From assembly GCF_000420725.1 (NCBI RefSeq), contig NZ_ATVM01000007.1:1-64000 (forward strand): a stretch of 64,000 nt of DNA. The letters are read 5' to 3'. Position numbers and translations under genes: made by a program. This document shows positions 53,350 to 62,609 of this stretch, piece by piece (the stretch's first letter is position 1; every line of letters starts with the position of its first letter). Under the pieces are notes generated by a model, which saw only the letters and a program-made list of their open reading frames with translations, was not told where the DNA came from and did not search any database. Source of the DNA: Marinococcus halotolerans DSM 16375 (GTDB lineage Bacteria > Bacillota > Bacilli > Bacillales > Marinococcaceae).

Positions 53350-56300
53350 ATGAATAAATCGACAATGTTTCTCATTTTCGGGACTTTAGTTGGCACCACT
53401 TCCCTTAGCTATACACTAGCCCCGCCAATTGTAGCTGAAGCGAACTCCGATGAAGAAACACAGAAGGAAGAAGAAACATCCTTTATTCCCCTTGAAGAAG
53501 GAACAGCAAATGACACTGTTTTAGAAATCGAAGAATACCTCGAAACTCTGGATTACATAGCAGTCACTCCGGATCGTATTTATGATGAAGAAACAACTGA
53601 AGCGGTGGAAGCATTTCAGACGGAAAACAGCCTTGAAATTACCGGTGCAGTCGATGAAGAAACCTTCAATACATTGAAACAGCTGGCTGAAGATACGTTG
53701 CCTGTTGAAGAGGAGCCGGAAGCGGATTCATCAGAAGAAGCTTCAGATGACGAACAGAATACTGAAGAGGATACTGAAGAAGTTACTGAAGAAGATTCAG
53801 ATACTTCGGCATCCACGGAGCAGTCCAACGATACCGAAGCAGAAGACGAAGCTACTGAGACAGAAGAAGCCGACCATTCAGTGGAAAAGCAGGACACCGA
53901 AGCTCCCGAGTCATCTGACGAAACAGAACCAGCTAATGAAGCTGAATCTGAATCTGAAGAAACGGAAGAAAACGTAGTAACAGAAGAGCCTGAAGAAGAA
54001 CTTCAAAAAGAAACAGAAATACTATCAGAAGATGAAAAAAATACTGAGGAAGAAAACTCTCAGGACAAAGAGCAGGATACCGAAGAAAGCGATTCCTCCG
54101 ATGTAACAGCACTTGCGGAAGAAGCTGAACCTGAGGATAAAGAAGATACTGAGGAAGAAAACTCTCAGGACGAAGAGCAGGCAGATGAGGAAATTACTGA
54201 TGATAATCAGCGGTCAGCTGTTGCTTCTTTCAGCACCTTTTCCATGCAGCCGGCATCGCTTAGCACCAGTCTATTGAAAGTTGGTGTATCGGGTGGTGAC
54301 GTCCAGCAGCTGCAAGAAAACCTAAACGCAGCAGGCTTTCACGTCACGGAAAATCCCACCACCTACTTCGGCCCGAAAACCGAAGCGGCCGTTAAAGACT
54401 TCCAGCGTGCCAATAACCTCGTTGTCGATGGCGTCGCCGGACCGAACACGCTCACAAAGCTTGCTGAGGTGCTGAATGAGAGCAACAACGACGACAGCAG
54501 CTCGAGCGACAACGGCCTTCTGCAGGACGGCGTGGACAGCCCGGCAGCCAAGGCCATGAAAGAAGACCTGTATACGCTCGGCTACCTGGACATCTCGAGT
54601 CCGAATGGCAAATTCGGGCCGCAGACTGAAGCAGCCGTTATTGCCTTTCAGAAGGATCACGGCTTAACGGCTGATGGTGTGGCTGACGATAAGACGCTCG
54701 CAAAGATCAAAGAAGCACTGAACAAAGATTCCGCTGATGAAAATACAGAAGAAACGGAAAGTCTCAGCAGCATCAGCAGTACCTTAAGAGAAGGTTCCCG
54801 CGGAGAAGAGGTACAATTGCTGCAGCAAAAGCTGAACAACGCTGGCTTTCAGGTGACCGATAACCCGACCACTTACTTCGGGCCAAAAACGGCAGCTGCC
54901 GTTAAAGACTTCCAGCGTGCCAACGACCTGGTTGTTGACGGGATTGCCGGGCCGAATACACTGGCTGCTTTAGAAAAAGCTCTCCAGCCGCAGAAAGAAG
55001 AGGAAAAGCAGGAAGACACCTCTTCAGATTTTTCCCGCGGTGATAGAGGTGAAGAAGTCCGAGAACTGCAGATTCTGTTGAATGACGCCGGCTTCCATGT
55101 CACAGACAATCCGACCACCTACTTCGGGCCAAAAACGGAAGAGGCTGTCCTGGCTTTTCAAAAAGCAAATAATTTATCTGTAACTGGAACGATGGATCAA
55201 AACACCATCAAACTGCTTAAAGGAATTAATGACACACCACCTGACACGTTGAAAAACGGCACAAGGCACGATTCCGTACAGAAGCTTCAGAAAAAGCTGA
55301 ACCAGGCCGGTTTCCACGTGACTGACAGCACCACGAATTATTTCGGACCTAAAACCGAAGGTGCGGTCAAAGAATTGCAGCGCTTGTACGGCCTGCCCGT
55401 TACAGGCGAAGCTGATACAGCTACGGTAGAAGCTTTAGACGCAGTTCTTAACGGTTATTCCAACGGCACTCGCAGTGAAAAAGTCCGTTCGTACCAGAAG
55501 ATGCTTAACGATGCCGGCTTCTTCGTAACAGATAATCCAACCGATTACTTTGGGCCAAAAACGGAAAGCGCAGTAAAGGAATTCCAGCAGGCGTATGACC
55601 TGCCAGTCACCGGTGTGCTGGATAAGCAATCTATTCAGAAGCTCGAAACTGCAAGTCAGCCACTCGACCGCCTTGAAAAAGGCGACCGTCACTCCAGTGT
55701 AAAAGAGCTGCACCAGCTGTTGAATGACGCTGGATTCCAGATAAACAAGGACGCCTCCAATTACTTTGGTGAAGAAACGGAAGCCGCTTTAATAGATTTT
55801 CAGCAGACGTACAAACTGAAAGCAGACGGCATTGCAACAGAGGATGTAATGGACGCTTTAAACGAAGCTGTTACCGAGCGGAACAATGCACTGAAACGCT
55901 ATGATTCCAGCTCTGAGGTCAAAAACCTGCAGCAGACCCTGAACGCTCTCGGGTATACAGTGACAAGCAACCCAACCAACTACTTCGGGCCAAAAACGGA
56001 AGCCGCTTTAAAGGATTTCCAGCGTGCAGAAGGACTTCCGGTGACTGGGATGCTCGATAGCAGAACAGCAGAAGCTCTGGAGGCTGAAATGAACGAATCT
56101 ATCCCATCACCATTTACCTCCGTGCTGAGCCAGGGTGATAGCGGAGACAGTGTCATCATGCTAAAGCAGTACCTTGAAGCTGCCGGCTACAACACCAACA
56201 CCTCAAGCACGTATGACCAGGTGACCGCTGACCAGGTGAAAGCCTATCAGTCCGCCAACGGGCTTTCTGCAAGCGGATCAGCGAACGGCCAGACCTTGAG

Positions 56301-57435
56301 CTCCCTCGTTGAAAAGCGGGGCACCACGTACGTATTCTCCGGAAAGCAGCGCTTCGGCCACGGTGTCGGCATGACTCAGTGGGGTGCTTACGGCATGGCC
56401 CAGCAGGGATACAGCTACGATGAAATCTTAAAGCATTATTATACCGGCATCGACGTAGTGAGCAGCGACAGCTATAAAAATAAAACAATGCGTGTGCTTC
56501 TCGGAGACACCCAGAAAAACTCAGCTGATATCGAAAGCTCCTCCGCTTACAGCATTGTGACCACGAATGGAGACACGCTGTTCGATAACGTCTCCGGCTC
56601 CACCAGCGTCAAATACGGCTCAGGCGGGAACGGAACATATACCGTCACAAATAACGGAACGAAAAAAATGACCACTGATCCGATTTACGCAGCAAGTGCA
56701 AGCAACGGTACTATCGAATACGACGATGTTACCTACAAGGGAGAGATTCATTTCCCTAAGAGCCTCGTAGACGGTAAGTACACAAGCAGCTGGGTGATGG
56801 ACGTTGTTAACCACGTGAATATCGATACGTATCTTGAAGGCGTCGTTCCATATGAAATGTACACCAGCTGGAATGAACCGGATGCATACAAAGCCCAGGC
56901 GATTGCCGCCCGCTCGTATGCGATGACTAAAATGAAAACAACCGGCAACTTTGATGTGTACAACGATACTCGTTCCCAGGTGTATCACGGCGTACCGACC
57001 GGCTCTCATAATAGCCCGACCATTCTAAACGCCATCCAGTCTACAGGCGGCCAGGCCATTCACTACAACGGCCGGCTGGTGGAAGGCGTCTACTCCGCTT
57101 CTGCGAGCGGTCACACCGTGGACGCAGCAGATGTATGGGGAAATAATGTCGGCTACCTGATCGGTGTCCCGGACCCTTACGACCCGTCAGTATATAACCA
57201 GGTGAGCTGGACCGAATCCTTTTCGTTAAAAGAGCTTTCGGCTGTTGATTATTTTAAAAATGAAAACAAAGGTGAGGTGCTTGCCCTGCAGCCAACGATG
57301 AAAAACGAACGGCTTCAAAGCATCGGTGTGATCATGGAAAAAGGAACAATCACTCTTACCGGTGACCAGTTCCGGAGCGCCGTTGACTCCAACGCCATGA
57401 AATCGAACATTTTAAGCATCAAGGAAATCAACTAA
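53350..57435 (+). CDS. Secreted SpoIID/LytB-domain protein with ten PG-binding-type repeats and a long acidic linker
   Basis: 1361 residues. A signal peptide (about 1-32) is followed by a divergent PG_binding_1 unit (50-118), a 180-residue stretch almost wholly Glu, Asp, Ser and Thr (115-295), nine more repeats (300-990) and a C-terminal SpoIID domain (997-1361). The SpoIID part shows GHGVGMTQWGAYGMAQQGYS, DTYLEGVVPYEM, the Glu-containing AQAIAARSYA and EGVYSASASGHT. SpoIID proteins cut glycan strands stripped of peptides or, like LytB, stimulate an amidase. The partner is the divergent amidase. Repeats are mainly of the NEAGFHVTDNPTTYFGPKT type. Confidence 0.9.
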   Translation: MNKSTMFLIFGTLVGTTSLSYTLAPPIVAEANSDEETQKEEETSFIPLEEGTANDTVLEIEEYLETLDYIAVTPDRIYDEETTEAVEAFQTENSLEITGAVDEETFNTLKQLAEDTLPVEEEPEADSSEEASDDEQNTEEDTEEVTEEDSDTSASTEQSNDTEAEDEATETEEADHSVEKQDTEAPESSDETEPANEAESESEETEENVVTEEPEEELQKETEILSEDEKNTEEENSQDKEQDTEESDSSDVTALAEEAEPEDKEDTEEENSQDEEQADEEITDDNQRSAVASFSTFSMQPASLSTSLLKVGVSGGDVQQLQENLNAAGFHVTENPTTYFGPKTEAAVKDFQRANNLVVDGVAGPNTLTKLAEVLNESNNDDSSSSDNGLLQDGVDSPAAKAMKEDLYTLGYLDISSPNGKFGPQTEAAVIAFQKDHGLTADGVADDKTLAKIKEALNKDSADENTEETESLSSISSTLREGSRGEEVQLLQQKLNNAGFQVTDNPTTYFGPKTAAAVKDFQRANDLVVDGIAGPNTLAALEKALQPQKEEEKQEDTSSDFSRGDRGEEVRELQILLNDAGFHVTDNPTTYFGPKTEEAVLAFQKANNLSVTGTMDQNTIKLLKGINDTPPDTLKNGTRHDSVQKLQKKLNQAGFHVTDSTTNYFGPKTEGAVKELQRLYGLPVTGEADTATVEALDAVLNGYSNGTRSEKVRSYQKMLNDAGFFVTDNPTDYFGPKTESAVKEFQQAYDLPVTGVLDKQSIQKLETASQPLDRLEKGDRHSSVKELHQLLNDAGFQINKDASNYFGEETEAALIDFQQTYKLKADGIATEDVMDALNEAVTERNNALKRYDSSSEVKNLQQTLNALGYTVTSNPTNYFGPKTEAALKDFQRAEGLPVTGMLDSRTAEALEAEMNESIPSPFTSVLSQGDSGDSVIMLKQYLEAAGYNTNTSSTYDQVTADQVKAYQSANGLSASGSANGQTLSSLVEKRGTTYVFSGKQRFGHGVGMTQWGAYGMAQQGYSYDEILKHYYTGIDVVSSDSYKNKTMRVLLGDTQKNSADIESSSAYSIVTTNGDTLFDNVSGSTSVKYGSGGNGTYTVTNNGTKKMTTDPIYAASASNGTIEYDDVTYKGEIHFPKSLVDGKYTSSWVMDVVNHVNIDTYLEGVVPYEMYTSWNEPDAYKAQAIAARSYAMTKMKTTGNFDVYNDTRSQVYHGVPTGSHNSPTILNAIQSTGGQAIHYNGRLVEGVYSASASGHTVDAADVWGNNVGYLIGVPDPYDPSVYNQVSWTESFSLKELSAVDYFKNENKGEVLALQPTMKNERLQSIGVIMEKGTITLTGDQFRSAVDSNAMKSNILSIKEIN
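54525..54638 (+). repeat. Repeat unit shared, inverted, with amidase 1
   Basis: Near-identical to the complement of 51987-52100; both encode the GVDSPAAKAMKEDLYTLGYL-type unit. Confidence 0.85.
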
Positions 57436-57441
57436 AGATAT

Positions 57442-57480
57442 AAAAAGGGAGCTTCTCTAAATACGAGATGCTCCCTTTTT
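57442..57480. terminator. Bidirectional terminator between convergent SpoIID and amidase genes
   Basis: AAAAAGGGAGC and GCTCCCTTTTT form an 11-bp stem around an imperfect inner helix, with A- and T-runs on both sides. Genes end at 57435 and 57482. Confidence 0.85.
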
Positions 57481-57481
57481 A

Positions 57482-59563
57482 TTACTCTTCAAAAAACTGG
57501 TCCACCCCGCCGGTTAGTCCTTCAGAGGTGTCGTCCAGGTAGTCCTCTTCACTTAAATTAGCTGCATCCGTTGAACTGTCGATAAATCCAATTTCCGCCA
57601 AAATGGCTGGAATATCCGTATCACGGATCACCTGAAAGTTGCCTTCATGGACTCCGCGATCCACAGCGCCCGTAGCCTCAATCAACCGTTCCTGTACATC
57701 TTCAGCCAGCCGTTCGCTTCTTTCAGCCTCGTGCTCCCCGTACCAGTAGCTTTCATCGCCGACACCTCCGCCGGCATTTACATGGACGCTTACAAACGCG
57801 TCCGCATCTGCATTGTTCGCCACCTGTGTCCGTTCATCGAGTGACAAGTACCGATCCGACTCCCGGGTCATTACAACGGTCGCTCCCATTGCCTCCAAAT
57901 CGCGCTTCAGCTTCATCCCGGTGTCTAGTACAATGTCTTTTTCCTCGAGGCCGTTCGCTGCTGCCCCGCCGTCATAGCCGCCGTGGCCCGGGTCAATGAC
58001 CACCGTTTTGCCCCGAAGCGTGCCGGGAGCGCTTTGATTCAATTCCCCGTCGATTGCTTCTAGCGTATTAGGACCGGCGATGCCATCAATCGCAAGCCCA
58101 TACTCCCGTTGAAAAGCCGCTACCGCGTCCGATGTTTCGCTGTCGTATTCCTCGGTGTATTTACCCTGGTAGTATTCCAGCTGATGCAGGTCCTTCTGCA
58201 GATCAACCACTGCCTGACCGGTGCTTTCTGCTTTCAACACCCCGGGATCTGTGTTTTCCTCTTCTTCCTGCACTTCATCCAGCTTAGTCAGCGTTTCCGG
58301 CCCGGCCACCCCATCAATTGACAGTTCATATTCCTGCTGGAATTCCTCCACCGCTGCTTTTGTCTGAGGACCAAAATACGTGGTCGGCTGATCTGTTACA
58401 TGAAAGCCGGCTTCGTTCAGTTGTTCCTGAAGCGCCTGAACTTCTTCTCCCTCATCATTAATACTGAGAAGATCGTTTGAAGTGTTTGTTTCTTCTGATT
58501 CTTCCTCCTCTGCTTCCTCTTTACTTTCCAGAACTCCCTCCAGAGCGGATAATGTTTTCGTGCCGGCAGCGCCATCGGTGGTCAGGTCGTTTTCTTCCTG
58601 AAACTCCTCTACCGCTTTTTCGGTTTTCGGGCCAAAGTAAGTGGTTGGCTCATCGGTAACGTGAAAACCGGCTTCGTTTAAGTCCTCCTGAAGAGCCTGA
58701 ATACGCTCACTGCTCTTCCCTATGGAAAGTGAAGCCGTATTTTCGCTTTCCTCAGTTTCTTCTGTTTCATTTTCCGGTTCACTTTCAGACTCTGGTTTTC
58801 CCCCGACTTCTTCTAGTTCCTCAAGGGTGTTCGCCCCGGCTACCCCATCGATTGTAAGCCCTTCGGCCTTCTGGAAATTTTCTACCGACGTTTCGGTAAG
58901 AGGGCCGAAATATGTTGTCGGCTCATCGGTGACATGAAACCCGGCTTCATTTAAGTCCTTCTGAAGTTCTTTTATGTATTCACTGTCGTCACCTGATTTA
59001 TATGTGCCAGAAGCAGAGGCACTGCCGCTATTATTAAGAACCGTATTTAATTCTTCCAGGGTTCCTTCGTCTGCGGTTCCATTATCCTGAAGCTGATATG
59101 TACGCTGGAATTCCTGAACGGCTTCCCTTGTTTTGGGGCCAAAATATGTAGTAGGAGTATCTGTGACATGAAATCCTGCTTCATTTAAATCCCGCTGCAG
59201 TTCGGCAACATGTTCATTGCTGTCGCCCTCCTGCAATTCATCCGAGGAAGCTGCACTGCTTTCGTCGGTCTCGCCCAAAGCCTCCCAGGTGTTGGGACCC
59301 GCAATACCGTCAACGATTAAACCATTTTCCTTTTGAAACTCCTCTACTGCTCCACTTGTTTTGGGACCAAAATATGTAGTTGGGTTTTCTGTGACCTCAA
59401 AGCCAGCTCCATTAAGTGTTTTTTGCAGTTCCTTTACGTCTCCTCCAGAATCTCCTTCCTCCAGCGTTTCCCCTGCTCCTTCTGCCGTCTGGGCATACAG
59501 CGGGAAGATTGATGCAAGAACCAAAGCTGTGCCGATTGGCAGCAAATACCTGCGTGTTGAAAT
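57482..59563 (-). CDS. Secreted N-acetylmuramoyl-L-alanine amidase with six PG-binding repeats (apparent ATT start)
   Basis: 693 residues, paralogous to the amidase at 51047-52963. The signal peptide starts (I)STRRYLLPIGTALVLASIF. Six PG_binding_1 repeats follow (about 35-510), then Amidase_3 (515-693) with DPGHGGYD, GLEEKD, SVHVNA and LAEIGF. An in-frame TGA lies at 59569-59567. The only candidate behind AGGAGG (59577-59572, 8 bases) is ATT at 59563. TTG at 59545 lies 26 bases from the ribosome site and would drop the basic signal region. Linkers are rich in Glu and Ser. Confidence 0.88.
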   Translation of the reverse strand: MSTRRYLLPIGTALVLASIFPLYAQTAEGAGETLEEGDSGGDVKELQKTLNGAGFEVTENPTTYFGPKTSGAVEEFQKENGLIVDGIAGPNTWEALGETDESSAASSDELQEGDSNEHVAELQRDLNEAGFHVTDTPTTYFGPKTREAVQEFQRTYQLQDNGTADEGTLEELNTVLNNSGSASASGTYKSGDDSEYIKELQKDLNEAGFHVTDEPTTYFGPLTETSVENFQKAEGLTIDGVAGANTLEELEEVGGKPESESEPENETEETEESENTASLSIGKSSERIQALQEDLNEAGFHVTDEPTTYFGPKTEKAVEEFQEENDLTTDGAAGTKTLSALEGVLESKEEAEEEESEETNTSNDLLSINDEGEEVQALQEQLNEAGFHVTDQPTTYFGPQTKAAVEEFQQEYELSIDGVAGPETLTKLDEVQEEEENTDPGVLKAESTGQAVVDLQKDLHQLEYYQGKYTEEYDSETSDAVAAFQREYGLAIDGIAGPNTLEAIDGELNQSAPGTLRGKTVVIDPGHGGYDGGAAANGLEEKDIVLDTGMKLKRDLEAMGATVVMTRESDRYLSLDERTQVANNADADAFVSVHVNAGGGVGDESYWYGEHEAERSERLAEDVQERLIEATGAVDRGVHEGNFQVIRDTDIPAILAEIGFIDSSTDAANLSEEDYLDDTSEGLTGGVDQFFEE

Positions 59564-59744
59564 ATCTCATACCTCCTGATTAGTGTAATAAACTGTACTG
59601 CCCGTCCATTCTATCGACACTGCAGAGGGGTCACAATAGTTCCAAATTGTATTCTTTAATGATGATGTGCTCAGCAATATTACAAATGTTACACCAACTT
59701 TTTCATCTTTTTACCTTTGAATGAATGGAAATTCATAGGATTCC

Positions 59745-59773
59745 TTGCAAAACATACCTGTGTTGCATAGACT
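59745..59773 (+). promoter_or_regulatory. Candidate promoter of the second SpoIID-domain gene
   Basis: TTGCAA (59745-59750), a 17-base spacer and TAGACT (59768-59773), about 50 bases before the start codon. Confidence 0.4.
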
Positions 59774-59824
59774 CTCTTGTATACATAAAGAACTAATTAT
59801 AAATACCTAAAAAGGAGTTTTTAT

Positions 59825-62542
59825 TTGTTTAAGCCAGGTAAATTTTTATTGTTCAGCACTGTAGTTGGGTCTGCTTCTCTTTACCTGTGGCAAGCTGGAC
59901 CATCGGAGGTTCAGGCGTATAATTATGACAGTCTGCCATTAAGCGAACCCTCCTCTGGTGAAGACGTGCTTCAGCTGCAGCAGGACTTAAATGAAGCAGG
60001 GTTTCATGTGACGGATAATCCCACCGACTATTTCGGCCCACTCACAGAAAGTGCGGTAGAGGATTTCCAGCGGGCTAATGGGCTTGATGTGACCGGCGAA
60101 GCGGGAACACAGACCATTGACGTTCTTTCCAACGAGTTGGCAGACGGATTCCGGCGGGGCGACAGCGACGCCGCTGTTCAGGCCTATCAGGAGGGTTTAA
60201 ATACGGCCGGCTTTCATGTGACCGACAGCCCAACCACCTACTTCGGTCCTAAAACGCAGGAGGCTGTAGAAGATTTTCAACAGGCCTACAACATCCAGAT
60301 CAGCGGCATGCTGGACGCGGAAACGGTCGAGGCTCTGGAGTATGCTGCCTCTTCCCCCGAAAGCTTTCAAAACGGAGACCGGCATAAAGATGTACAACGC
60401 CTTCAGGAACAATTAAATGAGGCAGGTTTTCATGTAACGGATAATCCAACGATGTATTTCGGTCCGCGGACAGAGGCTGCCCTGAAGGATTTTCAGAAAT
60501 CGGCCGGACTTTCTGCGGATGGCATCGCCGGAGAAAGCACATTGCAGCTGCTTGAACAGGACGCGGAAGGCTATGCCAACGGCATGGAGCACGAGGACAT
60601 CCAAACGTACCAGCAGATGCTGAACGATGCCGGGTTTCATGTGACCGATGAACCGACCACCTACTTCGGGCCGCTGACCGAGCAGGCTGTAAAGGACTTT
60701 CAGCAGTCATACAGTCTTCCGGTTACTGGCATTCTTGATGATGAAACCATAAAGGTTTTGGAAACAGCCAGCGAACCCCCGGAGGTTCTTGAAAATGGCG
60801 TGCGCCACGCTTCGGTCCAGGAGCTGCAGCAGCTATTAAATGATGCCGGCTTCCACGTGACGGATAACACGACTAATTACTTTGGTCCAAAAACCGAAGA
60901 AGCGCTCCGTGAATTCCAGCAGCTTTACGGCCTTGAAGAAACAGGCACAGCTGACAGCGAAACCATGGAGACCTTGGAAGCCTATATCGATCAGACAGAA
61001 AATGCCCTGGAGCGCGGAGATTCAGGTGAAGGCGTCGAAGAAATGCAGACCAGCCTGAACGCACTTGGCTACAATGCAAAAGAAGATCCAGACGGATCTT
61101 TTGATGATTCTACAGAAGAAGCTCTTCAGAAATTCCAGACAGAGCAGGGTATCCCTGCGACTGGCATATATGACAGCGTTACAGAGGAAACCCTGGAGGA
61201 ACTAGCAGCCGAATCGTTCCCTTCTCCTTTCGAGCATGAATTGCAGGAAGGAGACGCAGGAGACGACGTCCAGCTTTTGAAACAGCATTTAACAGCCGCA
61301 GGGTTTGAAACGAACTCAGGCGACAGCTTTGATTCGGATATGACGGCCCGGGTGGAGGAATATCAGGAGGAGCAGGAGCTTGCCGTCACCGGCACAGCTG
61401 ATGCTGCCACACTAACATCTCTGCTTGAAATGGAAAGCAAAACCTATGACTTCTACGGTAAAGACCAGAACGGCCACGGCGTCGGCATGACCCAGTGGGG
61501 AGCTTACGGCATGGCCCAGGAAGGTAATAGCTACGAAGAGATTCTCAAGTATTATTATACTGACATTGACGTTACCACGAGCAGTGACTACCAGAACCGC
61601 GATATCCGCGTACTGCTCGGCGAGACCGACCAGAATTCCGCCACGATCGAAAGCGGCGAAAGCTACGACATCGTGGATGCAGACGGCGAGCCCGTGCTTG
61701 AAGATCTGGAAGGCACTACAGAGATTTCTTACGGCTCCGATGGGAGCGGCGAATTTGTTATTACTAACGGAGAGACGGTCGCAACGACCGAAAAAGCGAT
61801 ATCCACAGAGGGAGACGGAACGTTCCAATACGAGGGCACCGAATATAGAGGCAGTCTTCAATTCAAGAAATCGGACATTGATGGCATCCAGAGCAGCTGG
61901 GTGATGGATGTGGTCAACCATGTCGACATCGATGACTATCTCGAAGGCGTCGTTCCTTACGAAATGTACAGCAGTTGGGATGAGCCCGAGGCATTTAAAG
62001 TTCAGGCCGTAGCCGCCCGGGCCTATGCCTTCACCCAGGCTTCCCCGGAAAGTAATTTCGATGTATACGACGATACTCGCTCCCAGGTGTATCACGGCAT
62101 TCCTACTGGCCCTCAGGATAAATCGATGATTCTGGATGCCATCCATGACACAAGCGGTACTGTACTCACCTATGACGGGCAGCTTGTGGAAGGGATTTAT
62201 TCCGCCTCAGCAAGCGGCCATACCGAGGATGCAGAAAACGTATGGGGCAGTGAGTTTGACTACCTGACAGGCGTGGAGGATCCGTATGATGGTTCTTCTT
62301 ATGCGCAGGTCAGCTGGGAAGAATCCTTCTCCACCGGAGACATTTCCAGCATGGAATATTTCCAGGAGGAGGAGAAAGGGGATGTCCTTGCTCTCCGGCC
62401 AGTAATGGAAAATGAACGACTGCAGGAAATGAACGTCGTTATGGAAGAAGAGACGATTACTTTATCCGGCGACCAGTTCCGGAGCGCCGTGGACTCCAAT
62501 GAAATGGACTCCAACATTATGCGTATTGAAGAAAAAGAATAG
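59825..62542 (+). CDS. Secreted SpoIID/LytB-domain protein with seven PG-binding repeats
   Basis: 905 residues, paralogue of 53350-57435 without its acidic linker. A short signal peptide (FLLFSTVVGSASLYLW) is followed by seven repeats (about 37-535) and a SpoIID domain (540-905) with GHGVGMTQWGAYGMAQEGNS, DDYLEGVVPYEMYSSWDEP, AVAARAYAF and EGIYSASASGHT. It has a TTG start, 7 bases after AAAGGAG. It is divergent from amidase 2. The two SpoIID domains are close to each other along their full length, showing a duplication of the whole amidase/SpoIID module. Confidence 0.9.
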   Translation: MFKPGKFLLFSTVVGSASLYLWQAGPSEVQAYNYDSLPLSEPSSGEDVLQLQQDLNEAGFHVTDNPTDYFGPLTESAVEDFQRANGLDVTGEAGTQTIDVLSNELADGFRRGDSDAAVQAYQEGLNTAGFHVTDSPTTYFGPKTQEAVEDFQQAYNIQISGMLDAETVEALEYAASSPESFQNGDRHKDVQRLQEQLNEAGFHVTDNPTMYFGPRTEAALKDFQKSAGLSADGIAGESTLQLLEQDAEGYANGMEHEDIQTYQQMLNDAGFHVTDEPTTYFGPLTEQAVKDFQQSYSLPVTGILDDETIKVLETASEPPEVLENGVRHASVQELQQLLNDAGFHVTDNTTNYFGPKTEEALREFQQLYGLEETGTADSETMETLEAYIDQTENALERGDSGEGVEEMQTSLNALGYNAKEDPDGSFDDSTEEALQKFQTEQGIPATGIYDSVTEETLEELAAESFPSPFEHELQEGDAGDDVQLLKQHLTAAGFETNSGDSFDSDMTARVEEYQEEQELAVTGTADAATLTSLLEMESKTYDFYGKDQNGHGVGMTQWGAYGMAQEGNSYEEILKYYYTDIDVTTSSDYQNRDIRVLLGETDQNSATIESGESYDIVDADGEPVLEDLEGTTEISYGSDGSGEFVITNGETVATTEKAISTEGDGTFQYEGTEYRGSLQFKKSDIDGIQSSWVMDVVNHVDIDDYLEGVVPYEMYSSWDEPEAFKVQAVAARAYAFTQASPESNFDVYDDTRSQVYHGIPTGPQDKSMILDAIHDTSGTVLTYDGQLVEGIYSASASGHTEDAENVWGSEFDYLTGVEDPYDGSSYAQVSWEESFSTGDISSMEYFQEEEKGDVLALRPVMENERLQEMNVVMEEETITLSGDQFRSAVDSNEMDSNIMRIEEKE

Positions 62543-62543
62543 C

Positions 62544-62596
62544 AAAAAACCCCCGCGTATTTAACTGGCAGAACCGGTTACAACGCGGGGATTTTT
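62544..62596. terminator. Terminator after the second SpoIID-domain gene
   Basis: CCCCGCGT (62551-62558) and ACGCGGGG (62583-62590) with A- and T-runs outside form a hairpin usable in both directions, between the stops at 62542 and 62610. Confidence 0.75.
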
Positions 62597-62609
62597 ATTT
62601 ACTGAATGT

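Noticed and set aside
59684-59699. WalR box before amidase 2 / SpoIID 2
   Set aside because: The two TGTAAY half-sites are 3 bases apart instead of 5, so the consensus is not met.
51987-62400. CRISPR array or tandem satellite
   Set aside because: The repeats are in-frame protein domains of about 60 to 86 codons inside four coding genes, without unique short spacers.
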